Under the pieces are notes generated by a model. That model was not told where the DNA came from, searched no databases, and saw only the letters and a list, made by a program, of their open reading frames with translations. From the NCBI RefSeq assembly GCF_002575655.3, contig NC_053037.3, forward strand, positions 501,030,544-501,094,543: a stretch of DNA of 64,000 bases, in the 5' to 3' direction. The DNA is from Aegilops tauschii subsp. strangulata. Lineage: Eukaryota > Streptophyta > Magnoliopsida > Poales > Poaceae. The translations under genes were made by a program, and so were the position numbers. Shown piece by piece: positions 34,486 to 46,343 of the stretch (its first letter is position 1; each line of letters begins with the position of its first letter).

Positions 34486-35188
34486 TAGAAAAGTATTCGG
34501 ATTTTTTTCAGAATTTTTGGAGTTTCAGAAGTATTCGAAATTTCCAGATTACTACAGACTGTTATGTTTTTGGAAGATTCTGTTTTCTTTAGGTTGTGTG
34601 CTTGTTTTGATGATTCTATGGTTTTCTTTGATGAGTTTTTGCCATAGAAAAGTGGGAATACAGTAGATATAATGCAAGATTAAAATATGAATTGGTTTGC
34701 TACTGTACTTATAGTGGTGATTTGATTTCTTATACTAACGGATCTCACAAAGGTTTTGCTGAGTTTTGTGTGATTGAAGTTTCAAGTTTTGGGTTATCTT
34801 ACGATGGATGAAGGAATGAGGAGTAAGAAGAACCTAATCTTGGGGATGCCCAGGCATCCCAAGCTATTATCCAAAGAGAGCAAGCAACTAAACTTGGGGA
34901 TGCCCCGAGTGGCATCCCCTCTTTCTTCTAACGACCATCGGTATTTTACTCGAAGCTATATTTTTATTCGTCACATACTATGTGTTTTCCTTGGAGCGTC
35001 TTGTATGATATGAGTCTTTGCTTGTTTTATTTTGTGTTTTAAGTCTTGATTCCTTGCTGGGCACACCTATTTGAGAGAGCCAAAATTATGCCATGACTTG
35101 TTAGAATTGCTCTCTATGCTTCACTTAAAAAATTTATGAGCTATGGATTTGCTCTAGTGCTTCACTTATATCTTTTTGAGCACGGTGT
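34486..35188 (+). other. Internal 3' region of element C, first part
   Basis: Non-coding; homologous to the region around 29290-30000 of element D. Contains the GGGGATGCC hairpin (34896-34919) and two hairpin-array units (GCTC/GAGC arms, 35109-35141 and 35151-35181). Confidence 0.7.
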
Positions 35189-36690
35189 TGATAACCCACA
35201 AGTATAGGGGGCCAATTGTAGCCTCTTTCGATAAGTAAGAGTGTCGAACCCAACGAGGAGCTAAAGGTAGAACAAATATTCCCTCAAGTTCTATCGACCA
35301 CCGATACAACTCTACGCACATTTGACGTTTGCTTTACCGGAAACAAGTATGAAACTAGAAGTACTTTGTAGGTGTTTTTGGATAGGCTTGCAAGAATATA
35401 AAGAGAGCGTAAATAAAAGCTAGGGGCTGTTTAGATAAGGACACAACTAAATTATTTTTAATAAACAGCTTTTTGTTACGAGAAAGTTATTTGTCCCTAG
35501 GCAATCGATAACTAGACCGGTAATCACTATTGCAATTTTAGTTGAGGGAGAGGCATAAGCTAACATACTTTCTCTACTTGGATCATATGCACTTATGATT
35601 GGAACTCTAGCGAGCATCCGCAACTACTAAAGATCATTAAGGTAAAACCCAACCATAGCATTAAAGTATCAAGTCCCCTTTATCCCATACGCAAACAACC
35701 TACTTACTCGGGTTTGTGCTTCTGTCACTCACGCCACCCACCATAAGCAAATCATCAACATATTGCAAACCCTATAGCGGGGATCCCTCACGCTTGCGCG
35801 ACATGGAGAGCACCATAGGACAGCACCAATAATAAAACATGCAACTCAAACCAATCACGAGCATCAATTAACCCATAGGACAAAACAGATCTACTCAAAC
35901 ATCATAGGATAGCCATACATCATTGGGAAATAATACATAGCGTTGAGCACCATGTTTAAGTAGAGATTACAGTGGGTAAGAGAGAGGTTACACCGCTGCA
36001 TAGAGGGGGGAAGAGTTGGTGATGATGGCGGTGAAGTTGTTGGTGAAGATTGCGATGATGATGATGGCCACGGCAGCGTTCCAGCTCCACCGAAAGAGAA
36101 GGGGAGAGGGGGCCCCTTCATCATCTTCTTCCTTGACCCCCTCCCTAGATGGGAGAAGGGTTTCCCCTCTGGTCCTTGGCCTCCATGGCGTGGGAGGGGC
36201 GAGAGCCCCTCCAGGATTGGATCTGTCTCTCTGTCTCTCTCTGTTTCTGCGTTCTCGTCTGCTGCCCTTTCACCATTTCGTATATATATATGGAGATCCG
36301 TAACTCCGATTGGATTGAAACCTTCGCCAAGATTTTTTTCTGAAAATTAGCTTTCTTGCGGCCAAAGTAGAGCAGTAACCGCCTTACGGGTAGCCCACGA
36401 GGAGGGCAGGCGCGCCCCCCTGCCTCGTGGCCACCTCGGGCACCGTCTCGCGTTGATTCTTCTTCCCATATTTTCCAAATATTCCAAAAATATTCTCCGT
36501 CCGTTTTTATCCCGTTTGTACTCCGTTTGATATGGATATTCTGCGAAACAAAAACATGCAACAAACAGGAACTGGCACTGGGCACTGGATCGTCCCCAAA
36601 AATAGTATAAAAAGTTTCCAAAAGTATATGAAAGTTGTAGAATATTGGCATGGAACAATAAAAAGTTATAGATACGACGGAGACGTATCA
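35189..36690 (-). repeat. Element E 3' LTR
   Basis: 1502 bp. In minus orientation the polypurine side lies at 36691, where AAGCTTGGGGATGC abuts the LTR start. Confidence 0.92.
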
Positions 36691-38431
36691 GCATCCCCAA
36701 GCTTAATTCCTACTCGTCCTCGAGTAGGTAAATGATAAAAAAGATAATTTTTGATGTGGAATGCTACCTAGCATAATCTTGATCATGTATCTAATTATGG
36801 CATGAATATTAAGACACGAGTGATTCAAAGCAATAGTCTATCATTTGACATAAAAACAATAATACTTCAATCCTACTAATAAAGCAATCATGTCTTTTCA
36901 AAATAACATGGCCAAAGAAAATTATCCCTACAAAATCATATAGTCTGGCTATGCTCCATCTTCACCACACAAAATATTCAAATCATGCACAACCCCGATG
37001 ACAAGCCAAGCAATTGTTTCATACTTTTGACGTTCTCAAACCTTTTCAACTTTCACGCAATACATGAGCGCGAGCCATGGACATAGCACTATAGGTGGAA
37101 TAGAATGGTGGTTGTGGAGAACACAAAAAAGGAGAAGATAGTCTCACATCAACTAGGCGTATCAACGGGCTATGGAGATGCCCATCAATAGATATCAATG
37201 TGAGTGAGTAGGGATTGCCATGCAACGGATGCACTAAGAGCTATAAGTGTATGAAAGCTCAGACTGAAAACTAAGTGGGTGTGCATCCAACTTGCTTGCT
37301 CATGAAGACCTCGGGCATTTGAGGAAGCCCATCATCGGAATATACAAGCCAAGTTCTATAATGAAAATTCCCACTAGTATATGAAAGTGATAACTCAACA
37401 GACTCTCTATATGAAGAACATGGTGCTACTCTGAAGCACAAGTGTGGTAAAAGGATAGTAACATTGCCCCTTCTCTCTTTTTCTCTCATTTTTTTATTTT
37501 TTTTATTTTTATTTTTTTTATTTTTTTGGTGGGCGTCTTTGGCCTCTTTTATTTTGGTAACCTCACATGGGACAATGTTCTAATAATGATGATCATCACA
37601 CTTTTATTTACTTACAACTCAATATTACAACTCGATACTAGAACAAAGATATGACTCTATATGAATGCCTCTGGCGGTGTACCAGGATGTGCAATGATCT
37701 AGCCTAGCAAAGACGTCAAAAACGGACAAGCCATGAAAACATCATGCTAGCTATCTTACGATCATGCAAAGCAATATGACGATAAATGCTCAAGTCATGT
37801 ATATGATGATGATGGAAGTTGCATGGCAATATATCTCGGAATGGCTATGGAAATGCCATGATAGGTAGGTATGGTGGCTGTTTTGAGGAAGATATAATGA
37901 GGCTTATGTGTGATAGAGCGTATTGTATCACGGGGTTTGGATGCACTGGCGAAGTTTGCACCAACTCTCGAGGTGAGAAAGGGAAATGCACGGTACCGAA
38001 GAGGCTAGCAATGATGGAAGGGTGAGAGTGCGTATAATCCATAGACTCAACATTAGTCATAAAGAACTCACATACTTACTGCATAAATCTATTAGTCATC
38101 GAAACAAAGTACTACGCGCATGCTCCTAGGGGGATAGATTGGTAGGAAAAGACCATCGCTCGTCCCTGACCGCCACTCATAAGGAAGACAATCAATAAAT
38201 AAATCATGCTCCGACTTCATCACATAATGGTTCACCATACGTGCATGCTACGGGAATCACAAACCTCACCACAAGTATTTCTACTAATCCACAACTACCC
38301 ACTAGCATGACTCTAATATCACCATCTTTATCGCAAAACTATTGCAAGGAATCAAACATATCATATTCAGTGATCTATAAGTTTTATGTAGGATTTTATG
38401 ACTAACCATGTGAATGACCAGTTCCTGTCAT

Positions 38432-38651
38432 CTCTCTAAATAGATATAAGTGAAGCAAGAGAGTTTAATTCTTTCTACAAAAGATATGCCCACGCTCCAA
38501 CAAATATAAGTGAAGCAAAAGAGCATTCTACAAATGGCGGTTTTCTATGTGAAGAGAAACAGGCAATCCAAACTTCAAATGATATAAGTGAAGCACATGA
38601 AGCATTCTATAAAGCCATACTCAAAAGATATAAGTGAAGTGCATAGAGCAT
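38432..38651 (-). repeat. Variable-arm hairpin array (element E)
   Basis: Four units around a TTCACTTATAT core (minus strand): plus-strand arms CTCTCT/AGAGAG (38432-38463), GCTC/GAGC (38494-38524), CTTCA/TGAAG (38573-38602) and ATACTC/GAGCAT (38617-38651; on the minus-strand RNA the one non-Watson-Crick pair becomes G-U). Confidence 0.72.
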
Positions 38652-38795
38652 TCTATAAATAAACCAAGGACTATCTTATACCAGCATGGTGCATAAAAGA
38701 AAAATGAAAACTAAATGCAAAAGACGCTCCAAGATTTGCACATATCGCATGAACGAAACGAATCCGAAAACATACCGATACTTGTTGAAGAAAGA

Positions 38796-38819
38796 GGGGA
38801 TGCCTTCCGGGGCATCCCC
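38796..38819. repeat. Conserved hairpin GGGGATGCC-6nt-GGCATCCCC (element E)
   Basis: Perfect 9-bp arms around TTCCGG; counterpart of 29695-29718 and 34896-34919. Confidence 0.75.
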
Positions 38820-39682
38820 AAGCTTAGACGCATGAGTATCCTTGAATATTTACTTGGGGTGCCTCAGGCATCCCCAAGCTTGAGCTCTTGCCTCTCTTCC
38901 TTCTTCTCACATCGAGACCTTCTCGATCATCGAACACTTCATCCACACAAAACTTCAACAGAAAACTCGGTAAGATCCGTTAGTATAATAAAGCAAATCA
39001 CTACTCTAAGTACTGTTGAAAACCAATTCATATTTTGTTTTGGCATTTTAGCTACTGTAATATAACTTTTCATTGCTTAATCCACTGATATAAATCAATA
39101 GTTTCATCAAAACAAGCAAACTATGCATCAAAAACAGAATCTGTCTAAAACAGAACAGTCTGTAATAATCTGAACATTCACCATACTTCTGATACTTGAA
39201 AAATTCTACCAAAATTAGGTAAAATAAAAAATTTGTATAGAAAGACATTGCAAAAAGTTTCAGAACCATTTGACGTTCCAGTAAAAAATGTAAAATCGCG
39301 CACTACAGCCAAAGTTTCTGTCCTGCACCGCACAAACCAACAAGCATTGTAAACATCCTAAAGGCAAACCTTGGCACATTATTTTTATAATACAATGAAA
39401 TTGTACAAGGGGATCATTATTTTTGTTGAAAAGTTTATGTAATCAAGATTCACAAAGTTTTCGTGAGCATGAACAAAGTTCAAGGCTAGCTCCCACTTCA
39501 ACAATGCTCGTCTTTCTCACTTTCGCTTTTCTTTTTGAAAAGTTTCGGGTTCCCCTCTTTATTTTTGTTTTTGTTTTTAAACTATATAAAAGTACTCAAC
39601 AGAAATAAATGACTCTCTAAAACTTCCGGGTTGTCTCCCTGGCAGCGCTTTCTTTAAAGCCATTAAGCTAGGCATATAGTGC

Positions 39683-41023
39683 TCAAGTAGTGAATCCACC
39701 CGGATCCCAAGGTATATCAAAGCCAATTTTAATTAGCAATGATTTGGCATTTAGTAGTGAGCACAAGGCAACACATATCAAACAATGACAAAGTCTAACT
39801 CTCTTCATATGCATCGGCATGTCATAGAAGAACAATTCATGATCACAAAGTAAAGGCCAATGCATAGTATAAACAGTTTCTTGCAATTTTATCGTGTTGG
39901 AAACATAGAGGGTGGAGATGTAGTTCCTCTCTCATAATAATTGCAAGTAGGAGCAGCAAGCACATGCATATTATATTCATCAAAATCATCATGTGCAACG
40001 GTATAAGGCAACCCATCAATATAATCCTTAATAAGGGTAGACTTCTCCGATATAGTGTAGTTGGGAGAATTCAAAAATATAATAGGACTATCATGTGTCA
40101 GTGCAATAGCAACAATTTCATGTTTAACATAGGTAACTATAGCAAGTTCATCTCCATAAGCATAATTCATATTGGCATCTTGGCCACAAGCATAGCAAGC
40201 ATTGTCAAAAAGGGATATTTCAAGAGAATCAACGGGATCATAATAGTCATCATAGCAATCATCCTTCGGTAAGCACAAAGGGAAATTAAACAATGTATGA
40301 GTAGAAGAGTTACTCTCATTAGAAGGTGGGCACGGGTAGCTAATCCGCTCTTCCTCCTTTTGTTCTTCGCTCTCCTCCTCATCTTTTTCATCCAATGAGC
40401 TCACAATGTCATCAATTTCTTCTTCCATAGACTCCTGCAAAATATTAGTCTCTTCTTGGACAGCGGAGTAGTCCTCAATATATGGTTCAACATAGGCATT
40501 AGAAGCATAATTATCATAGCAATATTTAAGTATGGCAAAGTTTTCAGATTTGTAAAGAGTAGCATCATACGTTTCAATCAAAGAAGCAATTTCGTAAGCA
40601 CCCTTAAAAGCAACAAATTCTTCAATTTGTTGAACATCATAGTAATTATAAACACCATTAGCATACGAAGATACGATTCCATTATCAATAAACTCACATT
40701 TGGTAGGGAAGGTGTTTCTTAGGGTTTTCAGAACAACAAGTAACATCATATATTTCACATAAATTCCAAGCATAGCATTGCAAATGATGAATTTGATCCA
40801 GTAAACATTTCCCTTTTTCAGATATACGGTGTCGCACATAACAAGCATGCTCATCTAAAGATTTGCCCTCAACTAAGCTAGTTGGGGTTTCAGCACGAGC
40901 ACATAGGGATCGAAGATGATCCAAGTAATAAGCTTCAAGAGTGTGATAGATTTTGAGTGGTTCTTCAACCATTGGTTCAGTAGGTACAACTATTTTTTTT
41001 GGTATTTTGCGTTTCCTACCCAT
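39683..41023 (-). pseudogene. Element E protein: acidic Asp/Tyr/Glu-rich protein of unknown function
   Basis: ATG 41023 (MGRKRKIPKKIVVPTEP) opens the N-terminal frame to 40694, which is basic and then Cys/His rich (ACYVRHRISEKGKCLLD, HHLQCYAWNLC) without a canonical zinc knuckle. A frameshift near 40740 leads to a frame ending at 39889 with a Glu-rich run (EEEIDDIVSSLDEKDEEESE) and an Asp/Tyr-rich centre (DDCYDDYYDPVD). Another shift near 39890 leads to a C-terminal segment with DHELFFYDMPMHMKRVRL ending at 39683. The motifs TCNYYERG and MPMHMKRVRL match ATENYYEGG and IPMHRKWVRL of the element D protein in the same order. Function unknown; broken by at least two shifts. Confidence 0.68.
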
Positions 41024-41116
41024 AACTAAAGATAGAAAACAACTAAGAACAGCAAATAAAAATTACTTAGTGATAAAGCAAACAAGCACACACAAGAATA
41101 TTCACCCCACGCTATT

Positions 41117-41133
41117 GCTCCCCGGCAACGGCA
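41117..41133 (-). other. Primer-binding site of element E, altered
   Basis: Minus strand reads TGCCGTTGCCGGGGAGC after CAGG; the usual TGGCGCC start has changed, but position next to the 5' LTR and the GTTGCCGGGGAGC core fit. Confidence 0.7.
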
Positions 41134-41147
41134 CCTGAAAAAGGTCT

Positions 41148-42652
41148 TGATAACCCACAAGTATAGGGGACCAATTGTAGCCTCTTTCGATAAGTAAGAG
41201 TGTCGAACCCAACGAGGAGCTAAAGGTATAACAAATATTCCCTCAAGTTCTATCGACCACTGATACAACTCTACGCACACTTGACGTTTGCATTACCGGA
41301 AACAAGTATGAAACTAGAAGTACTTTGTAGGTGTTTTTGGATAGGCTTGCAAGAATATAAAGAGAGCGTAAATAAAAGCTAGGGGCTGTTTAGATAAGGA
41401 CACAACTAAATTAGTTTTAGTAAAGAGCTTTTTGTTACGAGAAAGTTATTTGTCCCTAGGCAATCGATAACTAGACCGGTAATCACTATTGCAATTTTAT
41501 TTGAGGGAGAGGCATAAGCTAACATACTTTCTCTACTTGGATCATATGCACTTATGATTGGAACTCTAGCAAGCATCCGCAACTACTAAATATCATTAAG
41601 GTAAAACCCAACCATAGCATTAAAGTATCAAGTCCCCTTTATCCCATATGCAAACAACCTACTTACTCGGGTCTGTGCTTCTGTCACTCACGCCACCCAC
41701 CATAAGCAAATCATCAACATATTGCAAACCCTACAGCGGGGATCCCTCACGTTTGCGCGACACGGAGAGCACCATAGGACAGCACCAATAATAAAACATG
41801 CAACTCAAACCAATCACGATCATCAATTAACCCATAGGACAAAACAGATCTACTCAAACATCATAGGATAGCCATACATCATTGGGAAATAATATATAGC
41901 GTTGAGCACCATGTTTAAGTAGAGATTACAGCAGGTAAGAGAGAGGTTACACCGCTGCATAGAGGGGGGAAGAGTTGGTGATGATGGCGGTGAAGTTGTT
42001 GGTGAAGATTGCGGTGATGATGATGGCCACGGCAGCGTTCCGGCGCCACCGGAAGAGAAGGGAAGAGGGGGGCCCTTCGTCTTCTTCTTCCTTGACCCCC
42101 TCCCTAGATGGGAGAAGGGTTTCCCCTCTGGTCCTTGGCCTCCATGGCATGGGAGGGGCGAGAGCCCCTCCGGGATTGGATCTGTCTCTCTCTGTTTCTG
42201 CGTTCTCGTCTGCTGCCCTTTCACCGTTTCGTATATATATGGAGATCCATAACTCCGATTGGATTGAAACCTTCGCCGAGATTTTTTTATGAAAATTAGC
42301 TTTCTTGCGGCCAAAGTAGAGCAGTAACTGCCTTACGGGTGGCCCACGAGGGGGGCAGGCGCGGCGCGCCCCACTGCCTCGTGGCCACCTCGGGCACCGT
42401 CTCGCATTGATTCTTCTTCCCATATTTTCCAAATATTCCAAAAATATTCTCCGTCCGTTTTTATCCCGTTTGGACTCCGTTTGATATGGATATTCTGCGA
42501 AACAAAAACATGCAACAAACAGGAACTGACACTGAGCACTGGATCAATATGTTAGTCCCCAAAATAGTATAAAAAGTTGGCAAAAGTATATGAAAGTTGT
42601 ATAATATTGGCATGGAACAATCAAAAATTATACATACGACGGAGACGTATCA
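41148..42652 (-). repeat. Element E 5' LTR
   Basis: 1505 bp, homologous to 35189-36690. It is followed at 42653 by GGTGT, the second target-site copy. Confidence 0.92.
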
Positions 42653-42657
42653 GGTGT

Positions 42658-44131
42658 GCTTTAGTATTTTTGAAGAAATGCTCTCTTGCTTCACTTAGAT
42701 TTATTTGAGAGTTAGTAAAATTTTCAAGAAATTCTCTCTTGCTTCACTTAAATTAATTTGAGAGAAAGAAATATTATGCTCATGATCTTCACTTATATTT
42801 GGTTGAGCTTGTAAAAGCAACACATGAAAATTAGTTCCAAAGTGATAGATATCCAAGAAGGATATAATAAAAACTTTCATGAAGATCATTGGACAAAATA
42901 AACTTGATTCTTAGTAATAGTTTTGAGATATGATGATGTGATATGTGAGTCATCTTGATGAGTAATTATGCTTTAGTAAAAATATTGGTGTTAAGGTCTG
43001 TGATTCCCTATGCAAGCACAAAAGTCAATAATTATGCAATGAAATTATATCCTACTTGTGGTGCATTATTCGGTGTTAATTATGCTTAATGGTCGCTTAT
43101 GAGATTATTTGTTTCTTGATTGGTTGCTTCTCAATCTTTTGCTAGCCTTCATTTTGCACTAAGTATGATCACTACTTGTGCATCCAAAATCCTTTAAACC
43201 AGTTTTGCCACATGGTGCACTATATCTACCTATATGTGGTATTCTTTTCTCGTCCTAAGCAAATTTGTATGTGCCATCTCTAATATTCAAAATAAATTTC
43301 TCTTTTGTGTGCTCGTACCGCTCGCGAGGCGGTGAGGGGTGGCTAATATTTTCCATGCTAGATGTGTTATTCTCACGATGAGTGTTTATTCACTTGTCAT
43401 TGCACGAGAGTAAGGCAGAGGTATTAGGGATGCCCAGTCCCGAAATGAAAAATGAATTTACTTTATGTTGTCAAATAATAAATTCCTTGGAAAGTGTTGG
43501 TATGGAAGGCACCCGTGGATACGGTTAGCCATGGAAAGTGAAAGTATGGTGGAAAAAGAAATAAACTTTAATTTCTATTTGGGAACCGGCTATGATATAT
43601 CTAGCATGGAAAGTGTTGGGAACTCTAAGTCGTTTTCGTTGGTGGGAAAAGTATGCCTCTCAAAATGTTTTTATCTTTAAATTTTTGCTTTGAGCTCTGG
43701 GACCTCTACAAATCCCTACTTCCCTCCGCGAAGGGCCTTTCTTTTACTTTATGCAATATTTATTTTTGAATTTGAGTCTCCATATTCTCTTATAAAGCAC
43801 CAACTAGGGGGCACTATGATCGTACTTGAGCATTGTGTGTAGCTAATATGCGAGTGTGTTTCATGAATGGATCAATGATTGAGCATGATGGGCTAGAGAT
43901 AAACTTATTTTAGCGTTGATATTTTGAAAGACTTGGTTGCTTATTGATATGCTTGAGTATTTAAGTTATCATGTCAAAACTAGACTATTGCTTTGAACAA
44001 TATAAAAGTCCAAATGTCCATGCTATAAAGAAAATAATATGAGATGACATGTTAGGCAACATTCCACATCAAAAATTCTGTTTTTATCATTTACCTACTC
44101 GAGGACGAGCAGGAATTAAGCTTGGGGATGC
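42658..44131 (+). other. Internal 3' region of element C, second part
   Basis: Non-coding. Three hairpin-array units: CTCTC/GAGAG (42681-42711), TTCTCTC/GAGAGAA (42732-42766) and GCTCA/TGAGC (42778-42808). A block TGCATCCAAA to CTACCTATATGTGGTATT (about 43180-43245) matches the conserved block of elements D and E. Ends with the CTCGAGGACGAGCAGGA sequence and AAGCTTGGGGATGC before the 3' LTR. Confidence 0.7.
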
Positions 44132-45593
44132 TGATACGTCTCCAACGTATCTATAAATTTTTATTGTTCCATGCTATTATATTATCATTCTTGGATGTTT
44201 TATAATCATTTTATAGTCATTTTATATCATTTTTGGTACTAACCTATTGACATAGTGCCAAGTGCCATTTGATGTTGTTTGCATGTTTTTTACATCGTAG
44301 GAAATCAATACTAAACGGAGTCCAAACACAGTGAAACGTTTTGTGGATTTTTTTGGACCAGAAGACAACCAATGGGCCGAAGAAGCACCTGGGGGTGCTC
44401 TGAGGGGAGCACAACCCACCAGGGCACGCCATGAGGCCCAGGCGCACCCTAGTGGGTTGTGCCCACCTCGGGTGCCCCCTAAACCGCCTCTTTACTCTAT
44501 AAATACCCCAATATTCCAGAAACCCTAGGGGAGTCGATGAAAATCAATTCCAGCCGCCGCAAAGTCCAGAACCACCAGATCCAATCTAGACACCATCACG
44601 GAGGGGTTCACCACTTCCATTGGTGCCTCTCTGATGATGCGTGAGTAGTTCTTTGTAGACCTTCGGGTCTGTAGTTAGTAGCTAGATGCGTTCCTTTCTC
44701 TCATTTGATTCTCAATACAATGGTCTCTTGGAGATCCATATGATGTAACTCTTTTTGCGGTGTGTTTGTTGGGATCGGATGAACTTTGAGTTTATGATCA
44801 GATCTACCTTTTTATCCATGCAAGTTATTTGAATCTTCTTTGATCTCTTGTATGCATGATTGCTTATAGCCTCGTATTTGTTCTTCGATATTTGGGTTTT
44901 GTTTGGCCAACTTGATCAATTTATCTTGCAATGGGAAGATGTGCTTTGTAGTGGGTCCGATCTTACGGTGCTTGATCCCAGTGATAGAAGGGGAACCGAC
45001 ACGTATGTATCGTTACTACTAAGGATAGAACGATGGGGTCTATTTCTACATAAATAGATATTGTCTACATCATTTCATCGTTCTTATTGCATTACTCCGT
45101 TTCTCCATGAAGTTAATACACTAGATGCATGCTGGATAGTGGTCGATATGTGAAGTAATAGTAGTAGATGCAGGCAGGAGTCGGTCTACTAATCTTGGAC
45201 GTGATGCCTATATAATGATCATTGCCTGGATATCGTCATGATTATTTGAAGTTCTATCAGTTGCCCAATAGTAATTTGTTTACCCACCGTTTGCTATTTT
45301 CCTCGAGAGAAGCCACTACTGAAACCTACAGCCCCCGGGTCTCTTTCTCATATTATTTGCCTTTGCGGTCTATTTTATTTGCCTTTTATTTTCAGATCTA
45401 TTAAACCAAAAATACAAAAATACCTTGTTGCACTTTATTTTATTTGGCGTTCGATCTATCAACCTACTACAATTTATTCATGTATGTTTCCCAATTTCTG
45501 GCGTCGTTACCCGAAAGGGATTGACAACCTCTTTAATATGCCGGGTTGCAAGTATTTGTTATTTGTGTGCAGGTGTCGTTTACATATTGTTGC
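44132..45593 (+). repeat. Element C 3' LTR, truncated
   Basis: Starts TGATACGTCTCCAACGTATC and aligns with the 5' LTR of element C until TACATATTGTTGC, where GC-rich element F sequence begins. Confidence 0.85.
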
Positions 45594-46343
45594 GGGGCCG
45601 CCCTCACAGTGGCGCGGGAGCTGCTGCGATGCCGACTGATGGAGAGCGGCCGGGATGCGTTGCTGGAGCGTGTTGCCGAGTTGTTGGACGCCGCAGCCGG
45701 AGGTGCGCCGCCCTTCTGCTCCCTGCATAAGCCTCAGGCTGCGGCCGGATCGCACGGTGGGCCTTGTCGCGCCCACATGCTCCCGGGCGCACCAGGAGGT
45801 TTCGTCAGCATCGACGCGACCAGCGGCGCCGAACACCCAACCGCACATGTGCCTACCCCGATGGGCGCAGGCATGAGCATTGCCACCCACGGCCACGGCA
45901 GGATGCCGCCCTACCATCCTTAGGGTGGCGCACCGGGCTGGGCGACATGGAGCGCGGGGCACTTCAGCGAGGTTTCCGAGGCGACAGCTTCGGAGGCCTA
46001 TGTGCCCCGCATGATGGACTAAGAGTACACGCCAGAAGATGACCCCGGCTCGTTCCTCGAGCCAGGTTGGGAACAGGAGATGCTGGAAGTTGAGGCCTTC
46101 CAAGAGCCACCCGGGGGCCTCGCCGACCACGCCGGCGACAACAGCTATAGGGTACCACTAATCTCTCAGGAGCAGGCTTACGCTAACCATGGGTCGCAAG
46201 TGAATCAGGTCACAGCGCTGGATGACTGCCCCAACACGGCAGCCCCCCTTCCACCAGGGGAGGCGCACTGGGGGCTGCGTGGGAGGGGCCAGGAGCAAGG
46301 CCCCTCCCCGCGTCGCACGGAGCAAGGCGTCGCCCGGAGGTAG
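45594..46343 (+). pseudogene. Gag-like N-terminal remnant of element F
   Basis: A frame through VARELLRCRLMESGRDALLE, LLDAAAGG and MPPYHP to the stop at 45921-45923 continues, after TAA stops at 45921 and 46019, in the same style (EYTPEDDPGSFLEPGWEQEM, GLADHAGDNSYRVPL) to TAG 46341-46343. Composition and position suggest the Ala-rich N-terminal part of a Gypsy Gag, but I see no capsid core or zinc knuckle. It starts abruptly at the junction with element C. Confidence 0.4.

Larger units (their letters stand above)
36691..39682 (-). other. 3' non-coding region of element E
   Basis: No supported gene. Inverted homolog of the element D 3' region. Contains a conserved block (37800-38035), the array of four variable-arm hairpins (38432-38651), the GGGGATGCC hairpin (38796-38819), a T-rich run (37490-37530) and PPT-like AAGCTTGGGGATGC copies on the minus strand near 36693 and 38870, with a variant near 38815. 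Confidence 0.7.
35189..42652 (-). mobile_element. Element E: complete non-autonomous Athila-like retrotransposon
   Basis: 7464 bp flanked by GGTGT (35184-35188 and 42653-42657). LTRs 35189-36690 and 41148-42652; on the minus strand they start TGATACGTCTCCGTCGTAT and end TTGTGGGTTATCA. Primer site at 41117-41133. Coding region 39683-41023 encodes an acidic protein related at its C-terminus to that of element D; pol is absent. The LTRs differ at few positions by eye, so it looks younger than element D. Confidence 0.93.
24763..45593 (+). mobile_element. Element C: internally deleted Athila-like element holding elements D and E
   Basis: 5' LTR (24763-25321 plus 33508-34485), internal 3' region (34486-35188 plus 42658-44131) and 3' LTR (44132-45593, cut by element F). 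The insertions at 25322 and 35189 are complete elements with matching target duplications, which lets the host be reassembled. The internal part begins directly after the 5' LTR with sequence homologous to the 3' region of element D, so primer site and coding region were deleted. Confidence 0.78.

Noticed and set aside
30487..38025. Conserved antisense frame in D (minus, 30487-30789) and E (plus, 37819-38025) sharing GRYGGCFEEDI and GFGCTGEVCTNS
   Set aside because: Most base differences between the copies change the amino acid, and the sense strand is equally open; reported as a DNA-level conserved block instead of a gene.
36145..42441. Open frames of 100-168 residues in both LTRs of element E
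   Set aside because: They occur in matching positions of both LTRs and include the LTR promoter region; no domain and frames differ between the two copies.
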